Part shown: positions 38,969-47,800 of the stretch, in pieces
How the letters are laid out: every line of letters begins with the position of its first letter
How positions within the stretch are numbered: the first letter of the stretch is position 1
Assembly (NCBI GenBank): GCA_035690485.1
Contig: DASSKL010000061.1
Location: 1 to 56,421 of the forward strand
Length of the DNA: 56,421 nt
Direction: 5' to 3'
Source of the DNA: Mycobacteriales bacterium
GTDB taxonomy: Bacteria > Actinomycetota > Actinomycetes > JAFAQI01 > DASSKL01
Program-made: the position numbers and the translations under genes
The notes under the pieces: model-generated
Databases searched by the model: none
What the model was told of the DNA's origin: nothing
The model's input: only the letters and a program-made list of their open reading frames with translations

Positions 38969-40083
38969 TGGCCCGCCTTCAACAGCTGCATGATCTCCTG
39001 CGTGGGCGACAGGGTGGAGGGCACGGCCGTCGGCAGGCCCAGGCTCGGGCAGGGCTGGTGGGTGACCGCCGAGTAGAGGAAGCAGGCCGGGTTGGTCGGG
39101 TTGCTCGGGTTGCCGAAGTCGTTCTCGAAGTCACCGCGCGAGTCGAGCGTGTGGTAGGTCGCGTTGTAGGCCAGCGTGAGGTTCTGCAGGCCGAGCGGGG
39201 CGTCGTCGAGGATCTCGGTGAGGTCGCGCTGCCGGTTGACCAGGATGTTGGTGATGTCGGTCAGCTGCTTGACGTCGGTGGTCAGCGTGCTGCGGTTGTC
39301 CCGGACGAAGCTGCCCACCTGGCCGAGCGCGACCGCCAGGTTGCGCAGCGCTGCGTCGAGCTCCTCCCGGTCGCCCGCGAGGATCGTCGAGACCTGCGCC
39401 AGATCGGTGTTGAGCTTGCGCACGTCGGTGTCGTGGCTGGCCAGGTTGGTCGTGAACTTCTGCAGGTTGGTCAACGTGCCGAACAGGTCCTCCTTGTGCC
39501 CCGACAGCGTCGAGATGGCCTGGGAGAAGTTCTGCAGCGCGGTGTTCAGCTTGTCGCCGTTGCCCTTGAGGTTGGCGGCGCCGACGTCGACCAGCCGTGA
39601 CAGCGCGCCGTTCTTGTTCGCGCCGTTCGGGCCGAGCGCGACGTTGAGCTGGTTGAGGTTGCCGAAGATCTGGTCGAGCTCCAGCGGGATCGCGGTGCGC
39701 GACTCGGGGATCGTCGCGTTGTCGGCCATCTTCGGCCCGCCGGTGTAGGCCGGGGTCAGCTCGACGTAGCGGTCGCTGACGATCGACGGCGGGATGATGA
39801 CGGCACCGGCGTTGGCGGGCACCGGATGGCTCCCGTCGTAGTCCATGACGACCTTGACGCGGGTGCCCTGCGGCTGGATCTTCGTGACCTTGCCGACCGG
39901 CACGCCGAGGATGCGCACGCTGGAGCCCTCGTAGAGGCCGATCGTCTGCGGGAAGTAGGCGGTGAGCTTCATCGAGCCGCCACCGCTGCCGAAGGCCGCG
40001 GTGCCGCCGAAGACTGCCGCGATCACGACCGCCGCCGCCCCGAACGCGATGATCGCGACCCGGCCGGCGCCGTAGCGCTTCAC
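38965..40083 (-). CDS. mceD: Mce family protein, MceD position
   Basis: The 372 residues have an N-terminal transmembrane helix (VAIIAFGAAAVVIAAVF), the Mce domain (TIGLYEGSSVRILGVPVGKV, SDRYVELTPAYTGGP) and an extended helical rod. Overlaps of four bases with mceC and mceE indicate coupled translation. Confidence 0.9.
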   Translation of the reverse strand: MKRYGAGRVAIIAFGAAAVVIAAVFGGTAAFGSGGGSMKLTAYFPQTIGLYEGSSVRILGVPVGKVTKIQPQGTRVKVVMDYDGSHPVPANAGAVIIPPSIVSDRYVELTPAYTGGPKMADNATIPESRTAIPLELDQIFGNLNQLNVALGPNGANKNGALSRLVDVGAANLKGNGDKLNTALQNFSQAISTLSGHKEDLFGTLTNLQKFTTNLASHDTDVRKLNTDLAQVSTILAGDREELDAALRNLAVALGQVGSFVRDNRSTLTTDVKQLTDITNILVNRQRDLTEILDDAPLGLQNLTLAYNATYHTLDSRGDFENDFGNPSNPTNPACFLYSAVTHQPCPSLGLPTAVPSTLSPTQEIMQLLKAGQ

Positions 40084-41069
40084 CCTCCACCTCCGCTGCC
40101 GGCGCCGCCCTGCACGGCCGGGAAGGCGCCCGGCGGCAGATCGGCGATGAAGTTGTCGAAGAAGTGACCGTTGCCGAGGGTGTTGTCGAAGTTGCGGACG
40201 AACGGCGCCAGCTCGTGGATCGCCGTGTCGAGGTCGTCGCGGTGCTTCTCCAGGATGTTGAGCACCGAGTGCAGGTTGTCGAGCGCCGGCGAGAGCGCCG
40301 CGCGGTTCTCGTTGACCAGCGCGGTCAGCTGGCTCGCCAGGTCGGCGGTGTTGACGAGCAGGTCGTGGATCACGGCCCGCTGGTCCTCGACCAGCTGCAG
40401 CACCACGTCGGCGTCCTGGATCAGCTTGGTGATCTGCTCGTTGCGGCTCGCGAGGACGCCGCTGACCGAGTTGGCGTGCTTGAGCAGCTCGCCGAGCTCC
40501 TGGTCGCGAGAGGAGATGGTCTGGGAGAGGCGCGACAGACCCTGTAGCGACTGCGACACCTCGGGCGGGGTGTCCTTGAACGTCGACGCGAGCGTGTCGA
40601 ACGCCTTGGCCAGCTGGTCGGTGTCGATCTCGCCGGCGCGCTTGCCCAGGCCGATGAACGCCTCGGTCACGATCAGCGGGGTGGTGGTGCGGCTCACCGG
40701 GATCGTGCCGTGCAGGTCGCCCGGACCGTCGGGGGTCAGGTCGATGAACTTCTGCCCGAGCAACGTCTTGATCTTGATGTCTGCTCGCGCCTGGTCACCG
40801 AGGCGTACGCCGGAGTTGTCGGTGAACGCGACCCGCACGACCGATCCGTGCAGCTCGACGGACTTCACCGAGCCGACCTTGATGCCGGCGATGCGGACGT
40901 CGTCCTTCGGCTGCAGCCCGCTGGAGTTGGCGAAGTCTGCGGTCAGGGTGCGGCCCGCGCCGATGAGCGGCAGCTTGTCGACGTTGAAGGCGAGCACCAG
41001 GAATCCGAGCAGCAGGCCGACCCCGATCAGGGCGATCGGGATCGGGTTGCGCTCGCGGAACGGCTTCAC
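40080..41069 (-). CDS. mceC: Mce family protein, MceC position
   Basis: A GTG start at 41069 gives MKPFRERNPIPIALIGVGLL, a normal Mce N-terminus with signal anchor, 329 residues. The Mce domain includes GLQPKDDVRIAGIKVGSVKS and LLGQKFIDLTPDGPG. The start overlaps the mceB stop by four bases; upstream in-frame codons run into mceB and are unrelated. Confidence 0.9.
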   Translation of the reverse strand: MKPFRERNPIPIALIGVGLLLGFLVLAFNVDKLPLIGAGRTLTADFANSSGLQPKDDVRIAGIKVGSVKSVELHGSVVRVAFTDNSGVRLGDQARADIKIKTLLGQKFIDLTPDGPGDLHGTIPVSRTTTPLIVTEAFIGLGKRAGEIDTDQLAKAFDTLASTFKDTPPEVSQSLQGLSRLSQTISSRDQELGELLKHANSVSGVLASRNEQITKLIQDADVVLQLVEDQRAVIHDLLVNTADLASQLTALVNENRAALSPALDNLHSVLNILEKHRDDLDTAIHELAPFVRNFDNTLGNGHFFDNFIADLPPGAFPAVQGGAGSGGGG

Positions 41070-42133
41070 GGCTGCCCCGCCGCTTCCTTGTTGTAGACGG
41101 TGTTGCAGACCGGCACGTTGTTGTGGATCGTCGGCGTCGTGATCTTCGTGCCGCCGCTGGTGAACGACCCGTCCACGTCGCAGAGGTAGAAGTTGAACCA
41201 CGAGCCGTAGGTTGCGGTGCGGATGATCGTGTTGAGCTTGTCGGGGAAACGGCCCAGGAACTCATCGAGGAAGACGTCGCCCTGGTCGTTCTTCGTGTTG
41301 GCGAGGTAGTCGGCGGCCTTCGACAGCTGGGTCAGGTCGACCGGGAGCGCAGGCCGGATCTGCTCGATCAGCAGCGCGGTGTTGCCGGCCAGCTGGTCGA
41401 TGTTGCCCAGCGAGTCACGGATCGCCTCGCGGTCGCCGGCCAGCCCGGTGACCAGGCGCTGGAGCTGGCTGACCAGCTCGTCGAGCCCGCCCGAGTTGGC
41501 GTCGACGGTGGCGACCGTCGAGCTGAGGTTGTCGATGACCTGGCCGATGATCTTGTCGCGGTCGGCGAGCGCGTTGGTGAGCGACGCGGTGTGGATCACC
41601 AGCTGGTCGACGGTCGGCCCGGTGCCCTGGAAGGTCTGGATGATCTCGTAGGCGAGCTGGTTGACCTGGTCGGGCGTCAGCGCCTGGAACAGCGGGCGGA
41701 AGCCGTTGAACAGCGTCGTCAGGTCGAGCGCCGGCTGGGTCTGCGCCAGCGGGATCGTGCCGCCGGGCTTCAGGGCCGCGCCGCTGCCGGGCCCCGGCAC
41801 CAGGTCGAGGTAGCGCTGGCCGACGAGGTTGCGGAACTTGAGCTCGGCCTGGGTGCCCTGCGTCAGCGGCACGTCCTTGTCGACGGTGAAGGTCACGTCG
41901 GCGTACTTGCGGTCCGCGAGGTGAACACCGCTCACCTGGCCGACTCGCACGCCCGCGATGCGCACGTCGTCGCCGCTGAGCAGGCTGGTCGCGTCGGTGA
42001 ACATCGCGTGGTAGGTGTGCGTGCTGCGGAACTGGATGTTGGCGATCGTGAACGCCAGGATCGTGGTGACGATCAGGGTGATGACCGTGAAGATCGTCAG
42101 CTTCACGAAGCTGGCGAGGGTCTTGCCTCTCAT
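41066..42133 (-). CDS. mceB: Mce family protein, MceB position
   Basis: The 355 residues include the signal anchor VKLTIFTVITLIVTTILAF and Mce domain motifs DATSLLSGDDVRIAGVRVGQ and LVGQRYLDLVPGPG. The C-terminal part is predicted helical with a Cys pair. It overlaps mceA by four bases. Confidence 0.9.
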   Translation of the reverse strand: MRGKTLASFVKLTIFTVITLIVTTILAFTIANIQFRSTHTYHAMFTDATSLLSGDDVRIAGVRVGQVSGVHLADRKYADVTFTVDKDVPLTQGTQAELKFRNLVGQRYLDLVPGPGSGAALKPGGTIPLAQTQPALDLTTLFNGFRPLFQALTPDQVNQLAYEIIQTFQGTGPTVDQLVIHTASLTNALADRDKIIGQVIDNLSSTVATVDANSGGLDELVSQLQRLVTGLAGDREAIRDSLGNIDQLAGNTALLIEQIRPALPVDLTQLSKAADYLANTKNDQGDVFLDEFLGRFPDKLNTIIRTATYGSWFNFYLCDVDGSFTSGGTKITTPTIHNNVPVCNTVYNKEAAGQP

Positions 42134-43410
42134 GACAGGCCCACCGCCATCCCCCGCATCATCGGCCCGGCGAGCAGCGTCGCCAGCCCGGCGGGCACGT
42201 CGTCGCTCGGCATGTTCATGACCGGAGCGAGCAGCGCGGTGACGAACTGCTGCTCCGCGGTGCTACCGACCGGGCCGATGTCGTAGTCGGCCTGAGTGGT
42301 GCGGGTCGGGTTGGCCGCCGGCTGCTGGGTGTAGGCCGACGGGTAGGCGGAGCTCTGCGGGCTGCTGGGCAACCCGTGGCAGTCGGGGCCGGTGATCGTG
42401 TCGTACTTGGGCAGGTCGGCCGGGTAGGTGTAGGCCCCGCGGTCGGGGACGTACTCGAGGGTGATGTGCAGGTAGGGCCCCGGACCGAACGCCTGGTTGA
42501 GCCGCGGCTCGAGGGTCGCCAGCCCGTTGAGCAGGCAGGTGAACTCCGGCGAGTAGTAAGCGAGCACGTCGGTCACCGGCCGGCTCACGTGAGCGAGGCT
42601 GATGATGCGGTCGGCGTTCTCACCGAAGACCTGCGTCGCCGTGTCGGCGAACGTCGCGGTCTGCCGCAGGAAGTCGGCGTAGGTGTCCTGCTTGTCGGTC
42701 AGCGTGCGCGCGTTGACCGCGAAGTTGCGGGCCTGCGCCAGGATCGAGGGCGCGGCCTCGTCGAGCGACGACGCGAGGTCGGCCAGGCCGGAGATGTCGT
42801 GCTGGATCGTCGGCAGGTGCGCGTTGAGCTTGCGGAAGTAGTCGTCGGCCAGCGAGAGGTTCTTGCCGAGCTCCTCACCGCGTCCCCGTAGCGCATCGGC
42901 AAGCGCCGACAGCGTCTGGTTGAGCTGGACCGGCTTCAGCGTCTTGAGCAAGGGCACCAGCTGCTGGAAGACGTTCTGCAGCTCGATCGCAGTCTTCGAC
43001 CTGTCCTCGGGGATCACGTCGCCCGCGGCGAGACGCACCGTCTCGGGGTGGTCGGGATAGACGAGGTCGACGTACTTCTCACCGAAGAGCGTCTTGGGCA
43101 GGATGCGCGCGACCACGTTGGCCGGGATCTCGTGCAGCTTCGAGGGGTCGATCTCCATGTGCAGCGTGGCGATCCGGCCGCTGCTGCTGACCGAGGTGAC
43201 CTCGCCCACGAGCACGCCGCGCAGCTTCACGTCGGCGGGCACGATCAGCTGGTTGCCGATGTCCTGCGTCTTGAGGGCGACCGGTGCCCAGTTGCGGAAC
43301 GCGTGACTGTAGAGCGCGCCCGTGAGGGCGATCAGTCCGACGATGACGACGACGAGGGTCAACCCGAGCAGCCGACGCTTGACCGTCGCGCCAATTCCGA
43401 GGGCAGGCAT
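42130..43410 (-). CDS. mceA: Mce family protein, MceA position
   Basis: The first Mce gene after the permeases, 426 residues. The signal anchor LLGLTLVVVIVGLIALTG precedes the Mce domain (KLRGVLVGEVTSVSSSGR, LFGEKYVDLVYPDHPETV). The helical region contains SALADALRGRGEELGKNL. A Pro/Ala/Gln-rich tail ends the protein. It lies six bases after yrbEB. Confidence 0.9.
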   Translation of the reverse strand: MPALGIGATVKRRLLGLTLVVVIVGLIALTGALYSHAFRNWAPVALKTQDIGNQLIVPADVKLRGVLVGEVTSVSSSGRIATLHMEIDPSKLHEIPANVVARILPKTLFGEKYVDLVYPDHPETVRLAAGDVIPEDRSKTAIELQNVFQQLVPLLKTLKPVQLNQTLSALADALRGRGEELGKNLSLADDYFRKLNAHLPTIQHDISGLADLASSLDEAAPSILAQARNFAVNARTLTDKQDTYADFLRQTATFADTATQVFGENADRIISLAHVSRPVTDVLAYYSPEFTCLLNGLATLEPRLNQAFGPGPYLHITLEYVPDRGAYTYPADLPKYDTITGPDCHGLPSSPQSSAYPSAYTQQPAANPTRTTQADYDIGPVGSTAEQQFVTALLAPVMNMPSDDVPAGLATLLAGPMMRGMAVGLS

Positions 43411-43416
43411 CGCTGG

Positions 43417-44286
43417 CTACCCGGCGATCCGGACGGTCGTGGTGGAGCCCCAGATGGCGAGGCTGAGCAGGAGGTCGATCACGTTGATCGCGACGATCGA
43501 GGTGCGCACCGCGCGCCCCACCGCGACGCCGACGCCGGCCGGACCGCCCTTGGCGTAGTAGCCGTAGTAGCAGTGGATCAGCATGATCACGACGGCGAAG
43601 ACCAGCACTTTGAGGAAGGAGTACAAGACGTCGATCGGCGGCAGGAACAGATGGAAGTAGTGGTCGTAGGTGCCGCTGGACTGGCCGAAGTACGACGTGA
43701 CGATGAACCGCGTCGCGAAGTACGACGAGAACAGGCCAATGACGTAGAGCGGGATCACCGCGACCAGCCCAGCGATGATCCGGGTCGTCACCAGGTAGGG
43801 GATCGACGGCACGCCCATGACCTCGAGGGCGTCGATCTCCTCGCTGATGCGCATGGCCCCGAGCTGGGCGGTGAAACCGGCGCCCACCGTCGCGGTCAGT
43901 GCGAGCCCGGCAACCAGGGGGGCGATCTCGCGCGTGTTGAAGTAGGCGGAGACGAAGCCGGCGAAGGCTGCGGTGCCGATCTGGGCCAGCCCCTGGTAGC
44001 CCTCGAGGCCGACCTCCGTGCCGGTGAAGAACGTCATGAAAGCGATGACGCCGACGCTGCCACCGATGACCGCGAGCGGGCCCGAGCCGAGCGCCACCTC
44101 AGCGATCAGGCGGAAGACCTCGCGCTTGTAGCGCAGGATCGTCTTCCAGAGCCAGCCGAGCGACCGGCCGTAGAAACCCATCTGCTCGCCGAGGTCGTCG
44201 AGCACTCCCAGCGGGTAGTCGACGACGCGCTTCGCGACCCGGGCGGGGCCGCGCAGCGGTCGTGGGAGGGAGATCGGTGCGGCCAT
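43417..44286 (-). CDS. yrbEB: YrbE/MlaE family permease B of the mce operon
   Basis: A 289-residue integral membrane protein with about five or six hydrophobic segments, for example PLAVIGGSVGVIAFMTFFTG, and the family stretch SEEIDALEVMGVPSIPYLV (the coupling-helix motif contacting the ATPase). Partner of YrbEA in an ABC importer for lipids. The ATG shares its last base with the yrbEA stop. A longer in-frame start exists upstream but overlaps yrbEA entirely, so it is rejected. Confidence 0.92.
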   Translation of the reverse strand: MAAPISLPRPLRGPARVAKRVVDYPLGVLDDLGEQMGFYGRSLGWLWKTILRYKREVFRLIAEVALGSGPLAVIGGSVGVIAFMTFFTGTEVGLEGYQGLAQIGTAAFAGFVSAYFNTREIAPLVAGLALTATVGAGFTAQLGAMRISEEIDALEVMGVPSIPYLVTTRIIAGLVAVIPLYVIGLFSSYFATRFIVTSYFGQSSGTYDHYFHLFLPPIDVLYSFLKVLVFAVVIMLIHCYYGYYAKGGPAGVGVAVGRAVRTSIVAINVIDLLLSLAIWGSTTTVRIAG

Positions 44287-45059
44287 CAGATCGCCTTCTG
44301 CGGGACGATCTGGAAGTAGATCGCGGTCATGATGAAGTTGGTCAGGAACAGCAGCATGAACGTGATGATCACGGACTGGTTGACCGCGTCGCCCACGCCT
44401 TTGGGACCGCCGGCCGGGTGAAGCCCGCGGTAGGACGCGACGATCGCGGCGATCGCCCCGAAGACCAGCGCCTTCGCCTCGCTCGCGTAGAGGTCGGGCA
44501 GCTGCGCCAGGGCGGTGAACGACGCGATGTAGGCGCCCGGGGTGCCGTGCTGCAGGAAGACGTTGAAGTAGTAGCCGCCGGCGACGCCCACGACCGAGAC
44601 AAGCCCGTTGAGCAGCACCGCGACGAACATCGAGGCGAGCACGCGCGGGACGACGAGGCGCTGGATCGGCGAGATGCCGAGGACCTCCATCGCGTCGATC
44701 TCGTCGCGGATCTTGCGGCTCCCGAGGTCGGCGCAGATGGCGGAGCCGCCGGCCCCGGAGATCAGCAGTGCCGTGACGATCGGCGACGCCTCGCGCACGA
44801 TCGCGAGCACCGAGGCCGACCCGGTGAACGACTGCGCGCCGACCTGGCGGGTCAGGTTGCCCAGCTGCAGCGCGATGACCGCGCCGAACGGGATCGAGAC
44901 CAGCGCGGTCGGCAGGATCGTGACACTGGCGATGAACCAGGCCTGGTCGATCGTCTCGCGCCACTGGAACGGCCGGCGGAACAGTGCCCTGAACGTGTCG
45001 AGCGCGAGTGCGAACAGGCTGCCGGTCTGGCGCAGCGCGCCCTCCCCGACGAAGCTCAT
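44286..45059 (-). CDS. yrbEA: YrbE/MlaE family permease A of the mce operon
   Basis: The 257 residues carry SASVLAIVREASPIVTALL and RDEIDAMEVLGISPIQRLVV, the coupling motif typical of MlaE permeases. Forms the transmembrane part of the Mce transporter with YrbEB. Its ATG overlaps the ATPase stop by four bases. Confidence 0.93.
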   Translation of the reverse strand: MSFVGEGALRQTGSLFALALDTFRALFRRPFQWRETIDQAWFIASVTILPTALVSIPFGAVIALQLGNLTRQVGAQSFTGSASVLAIVREASPIVTALLISGAGGSAICADLGSRKIRDEIDAMEVLGISPIQRLVVPRVLASMFVAVLLNGLVSVVGVAGGYYFNVFLQHGTPGAYIASFTALAQLPDLYASEAKALVFGAIAAIVASYRGLHPAGGPKGVGDAVNQSVIITFMLLFLTNFIMTAIYFQIVPQKAI

Positions 45060-46174
45060 GTGTCCCCGCCGCGGGATCGGCGAGTGCGGGGCGCGCGGGG
45101 CTTGCGGGCCGCCGGCTCCCCCGACGGGCGCGGGAGCACCTCGCCGGTGTCGCGGTCGATCGGACGACGTGGCCGGCGCATGGGTCCGCCGTCGGCCGGC
45201 GCCTGCTCGCGCTCCATGCCGATCGCGGCGCGGGTGCCGATGTCGGGCTCCTGGTCGAGCAGGTCCGGCGCCGGGTCGTCGGCGGCGAGCGTGCCGCTCG
45301 GGCGCAACCGGACGGGTACGCCGGCGCCGCCGGCGCCCTTGGGGCCGGCCCCCGCCGCCGGCAGAGGCGCGGCACCGACGCTCGCGAGCTCCTGGGCGAC
45401 GAGCGCCTCGTCCTTCTCCTCTGCCATGCCGATGGGGCCTTCCATGCGGCCGTTGAGGAACTGCCGCACGACCGGGATGTCGCTGGTGAGCAGTTCCTCC
45501 CGCGGACCGAACATGACGAGCTCGCGGCGGAACAGCAGGCCGATGTTGTCGGGCACGGTGCGGGCCGTGCCGATGTCGTGCGTGACGATCAGCATCGTCG
45601 CGCCGATCTGGGCGTTGAGGTCGACGATCAGCTGGTTGAGGTAGGCGACGCGCACGGGGTCGAGACCCGAGTCGGGCTCGTCGAACAGAATGATCTCCGG
45701 GTCGAGCACGAGGGCGCGGGCCAACCCGGCGCGCTTGCGCATGCCACCGGAGATCTCGCCGGGGAGCTTGCTCTCGGCGTTGGCCAGCCCGACCATCTCG
45801 AGCTTTTCCATGACGATCTGCTTGATCTCCGGCTCGCCCTTCTTCGTGTGCTCGCGCAACGGGAAGGCGACGTTGTCGAAGATGTTCATCGAGCCGAAGA
45901 GCGCGCCGTCCTGGAACAGCACGCCGAAGAGCTTGCGGGTTTCGTAGAGCTCGTGCTCGGACAGGTGGGGGACGTCGCGACCTTCGATCCAGACGTGGCC
46001 GCGGTCCGGCCGCAGCAGTCCGACCAGGTGCTTGAGGAAGACCGACTTGCCGGTGCCGGACGGGCCGAGAAGGACGGAGATCTCACCTGCGGGCAGGGTG
46101 AGCGAGACGTCTTGCCAGATGACCTGCTTGCCGAAGGACTTGGACAGCCCTTCGACCCGTACCTCGACGCCCAC
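45056..46174 (-). CDS. mkl: ABC transporter ATPase of the mce system (Mkl/MlaF type)
   Basis: The 372 residues have Walker A GPSGTGKS, Q-loop, the unusual signature ISGGMRKRAGLARAL, Walker B IILFDEPDSGLDP and H-loop IVTHD. The ISGGMRKR form is characteristic of MlaF/Mkl. About 110 C-terminal residues beyond the ATPase domain are Pro/Ala-rich and basic at the end (RAPRTRRSRGG). Start GTG, with GAGAGGAA upstream. It overlaps yrbEA, unlike M. tuberculosis where mkl is apart from the mce operons but also sits near rplL. Confidence 0.93.
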   Translation of the reverse strand: MGVEVRVEGLSKSFGKQVIWQDVSLTLPAGEISVLLGPSGTGKSVFLKHLVGLLRPDRGHVWIEGRDVPHLSEHELYETRKLFGVLFQDGALFGSMNIFDNVAFPLREHTKKGEPEIKQIVMEKLEMVGLANAESKLPGEISGGMRKRAGLARALVLDPEIILFDEPDSGLDPVRVAYLNQLIVDLNAQIGATMLIVTHDIGTARTVPDNIGLLFRRELVMFGPREELLTSDIPVVRQFLNGRMEGPIGMAEEKDEALVAQELASVGAAPLPAAGAGPKGAGGAGVPVRLRPSGTLAADDPAPDLLDQEPDIGTRAAIGMEREQAPADGGPMRRPRRPIDRDTGEVLPRPSGEPAARKPRAPRTRRSRGGDT

Positions 46175-46380
46175 GTGCTTCCTCTCGGTCGGCCTTCGCG
46201 ATCAGGCCTTGTGGTCATAAGGCCGGCCACGAATTGCAACGAGCCGTTCACTCCTAGGTAACGGCTGGCGCACGCCGGGCTTGAGCGCTGACTAGCCCCA
46301 TCGGACCAGGTTACGTCGGGGTGACGACCGTCACAGGCCGCTTCCCCCGATGCAATCGATCCGTAACTGACCCGAAACAG
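46175..46380 (-). promoter_or_regulatory. Upstream region of the mce operon
   Basis: Contains the perfect inverted repeat AGCCGTT-11-AACGGCT at 46242-46266 and a second one, GGCCTT-8-AAGGCC, at 46205-46224. Both lie where an operator would be expected before mkl. A TAACCT at 46308-46313 is the only -10-like hexamer and has no good -35. No TANNCT/18/TYGRCM promoter like those of the neighbouring units was found. Confidence 0.45.
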
Positions 46381-46418
46381 CCGGAAGCGGATGCCCCACG
46401 TGGGAGCACCCGCTTCGG
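46381..46418 (-). terminator. Hairpin after rplL
   Basis: A 13-14 base imperfect stem (CCGAAGCGGGTGC against GCATCCGCTTCCGG) on the minus strand, 11 bases after the rplL stop, followed by CTGTTT. It is the best terminator in the window and separates rplJL from the mce operon. Confidence 0.7.
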
Positions 46419-46429
46419 GCAAAGCGCCT

Positions 46430-46828
46430 CTACTTGACGGTCACCGAGGCGCCGGCGCCCTCGAGGGCGGCCTTCGCCTTGTCGGCGGTTTCCTTGTTGA
46501 CCTTCTCGAGCAGCGGCTTCGGCGCGCCGTCGACCAGGTCCTTGGCCTCCTTGAGGCCGAGGTTCGTCAGTGCGCGAACCTCCTTGATGACCTGGATCTT
46601 CTTGTCGCCGGCGCTCTCGAGCACGACGTCGAACTCGTCCTGCTCCTCGCCGCCACCGGCCTCCGCGCCGCCACCGGCCGCTGCCGGGGCAGCCGCCGCG
46701 GCGACGGCCACCGGAGCCGCGGCCTTGACGTCGAAGGTGTCCTCGAACTGCTTCACGAACTCCGACAGCTCGAGCAGCGTCATCTCCTTGAACGCGTCGA
46801 GCAGCTCGTCGGTGCTGAGCTTCGCCAT
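46430..46828 (-). CDS. rplL: 50S ribosomal protein L7/L12 (bL12)
   Basis: The 132-residue stalk protein recruits elongation factors. N-terminal dimer domain ([20 protein letters not shown]), an Ala/Gly/Pro hinge and the C-terminal domain with [20 protein letters not shown]. Normal length. It is 47 bases after rplJ. Confidence 0.98.
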   Translation of the reverse strand: MAKLSTDELLDAFKEMTLLELSEFVKQFEDTFDVKAAAPVAVAAAAAPAAAGGGAEAGGGEEQDEFDVVLESAGDKKIQVIKEVRALTNLGLKEAKDLVDGAPKPLLEKVNKETADKAKAALEGAGASVTVK

Positions 46829-46875
46829 GGTGGCGTTCCTTCCTGGTGCTTGATGGTCCGGGGTCGGGTAGATCG

Positions 46876-47568
46876 TCAGCCCTGCGGCTGCTCGTCCTGC
46901 GGTGTGTCGGTTTCTGACTCGGTGGCTGCGCCAGCCTCGGCCGCCTGCTCGGCGGTCGGGGACTCGCTGTCGGTCTGCGCGGCGACCGGCGAGTCGTCGG
47001 CGTCGGCAGCCGGGGCCGCGGGCGTGCCGGCGCCACCGGCGAGCACGCTCGGGTCGGCCTCGGCCTTGACCCGCAGCGCCTCGGCGAGCCGGGCGGCCTG
47101 GGTGAGCGGCGCCTGGAACATCGCCGCCGCCCGGGAGAGCGAGGCCTTCATGCCACCGGCCAGCTTGGCCAGCAGCACCTCGCGCGACTCCAGGTCGGCC
47201 AGCCGCCGGATCTCGTCCGCGCCGACCGGGCTGCCCTCGAGCACGCCACCCTTGACCACGAGCATCGGGTGCTCGCGGCTGAAGTCGCGCAGCCCCTTGG
47301 CGACGGCGACCGGGTCGCCGGTCACGAACGCGATGGCCGACGGACCCTCGAGCAGCGACTCGAGGGTCTCGAGACCGGCCTCGCGAGCAGCGATCTTGGT
47401 GAGGGTGTTCTTGACGACGGCGTAGGTCGCGTCCTCGCCCAGCGCCCGCCGCAGCTGCTTGAGCTGCGCGACGGTGAGCCCGCGGTACTCAGTCAGGACG
47501 GCAGCCGACGAGCCGCGGAACGCCTCGGTGATCTCGGCGACCGCGGCGGCCTTGTCGGGCCTTGCCAT
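46876..47568 (-). CDS. rplJ: 50S ribosomal protein L10 (uL10) with acidic tail
   Basis: L10 anchors L12 dimers. [20 protein letters not shown] and [17 protein letters not shown] are typical. The usual protein ends near residue 175; here about 55 further residues of Ala/Asp/Glu/Ser follow (total 230). The ATG at 47568 is the only start fitting the family. A 180-base leader resembling the L10 regulatory leader lies upstream. Confidence 0.97.
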   Translation of the reverse strand: MARPDKAAAVAEITEAFRGSSAAVLTEYRGLTVAQLKQLRRALGEDATYAVVKNTLTKIAAREAGLETLESLLEGPSAIAFVTGDPVAVAKGLRDFSREHPMLVVKGGVLEGSPVGADEIRRLADLESREVLLAKLAGGMKASLSRAAAMFQAPLTQAARLAEALRVKAEADPSVLAGGAGTPAAPAADADDSPVAAQTDSESPTAEQAAEAGAATESETDTPQDEQPQG

Positions 47569-47746
47569 ACGACTCCTTCCGGTGTGCCGGTCGGTGCCGG
47601 CCCCGGAAGACGACGAACGCCCCGGCGCAGGCGCGCGGGGCGTGGGCGCACGCAAGAGCGTGCTTCCATCCTCAACACCTGCGCGGGCCGCCCGCGGCTG
47701 CGGGGCCTTCGGCCGCCCCGGAGGGCGGCAACCAGCGGTCTTCGGC
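47569..47746 (-). promoter_or_regulatory. L10-leader-like RNA upstream of rplJ
   Basis: In many bacteria L10-L12 binds this leader and represses rplJL. The region shows the features expected: a GCCGAAGACCG segment, a GCGCAGGTG segment, GGATGGAAG, and stable hairpins including ACGCCCCG/CGGGGCGT at 47617-47643 and GCACGC-TCTT-GCGTGC near 47650-47665. Assignment is from pattern memory, not a covariance model. Confidence 0.65.
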
Positions 47747-47752
47747 TCGGTC

Positions 47753-47782
47753 AGGGTACGGCGGGTTCGCCGTACCGGTCAA
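47753..47782 (-). promoter_or_regulatory. Promoter-like site of rplJL
   Basis: Minus-strand TTGACC, 18 bases, TACCCT; RNA would begin near 47746, at the start of the leader. The spacer is largely the inverted repeat GGTACGGC-6-GCCGTACC (47755-47776), so the promoter sits inside a palindrome. Confidence 0.65.
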
Positions 47783-47800
47783 AACACGGGAGCACCCCCG
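47780..47800 (-). terminator. Weak terminator after rplA
   Basis: Immediately after the rplA stop: five-base stem (47787-47800) followed by TGTTTTG, whose Ts run into the -35 hexamer of the rplJ promoter. Stem is short, so read-through is likely. Confidence 0.45.

Noticed and set aside
43417-45375. A 652-residue protein starting far upstream of yrbEB
   Set aside because: The upstream part is out-of-frame reading of yrbEA and mkl; the YrbE-like protein starts at 44286 and matches the family length.
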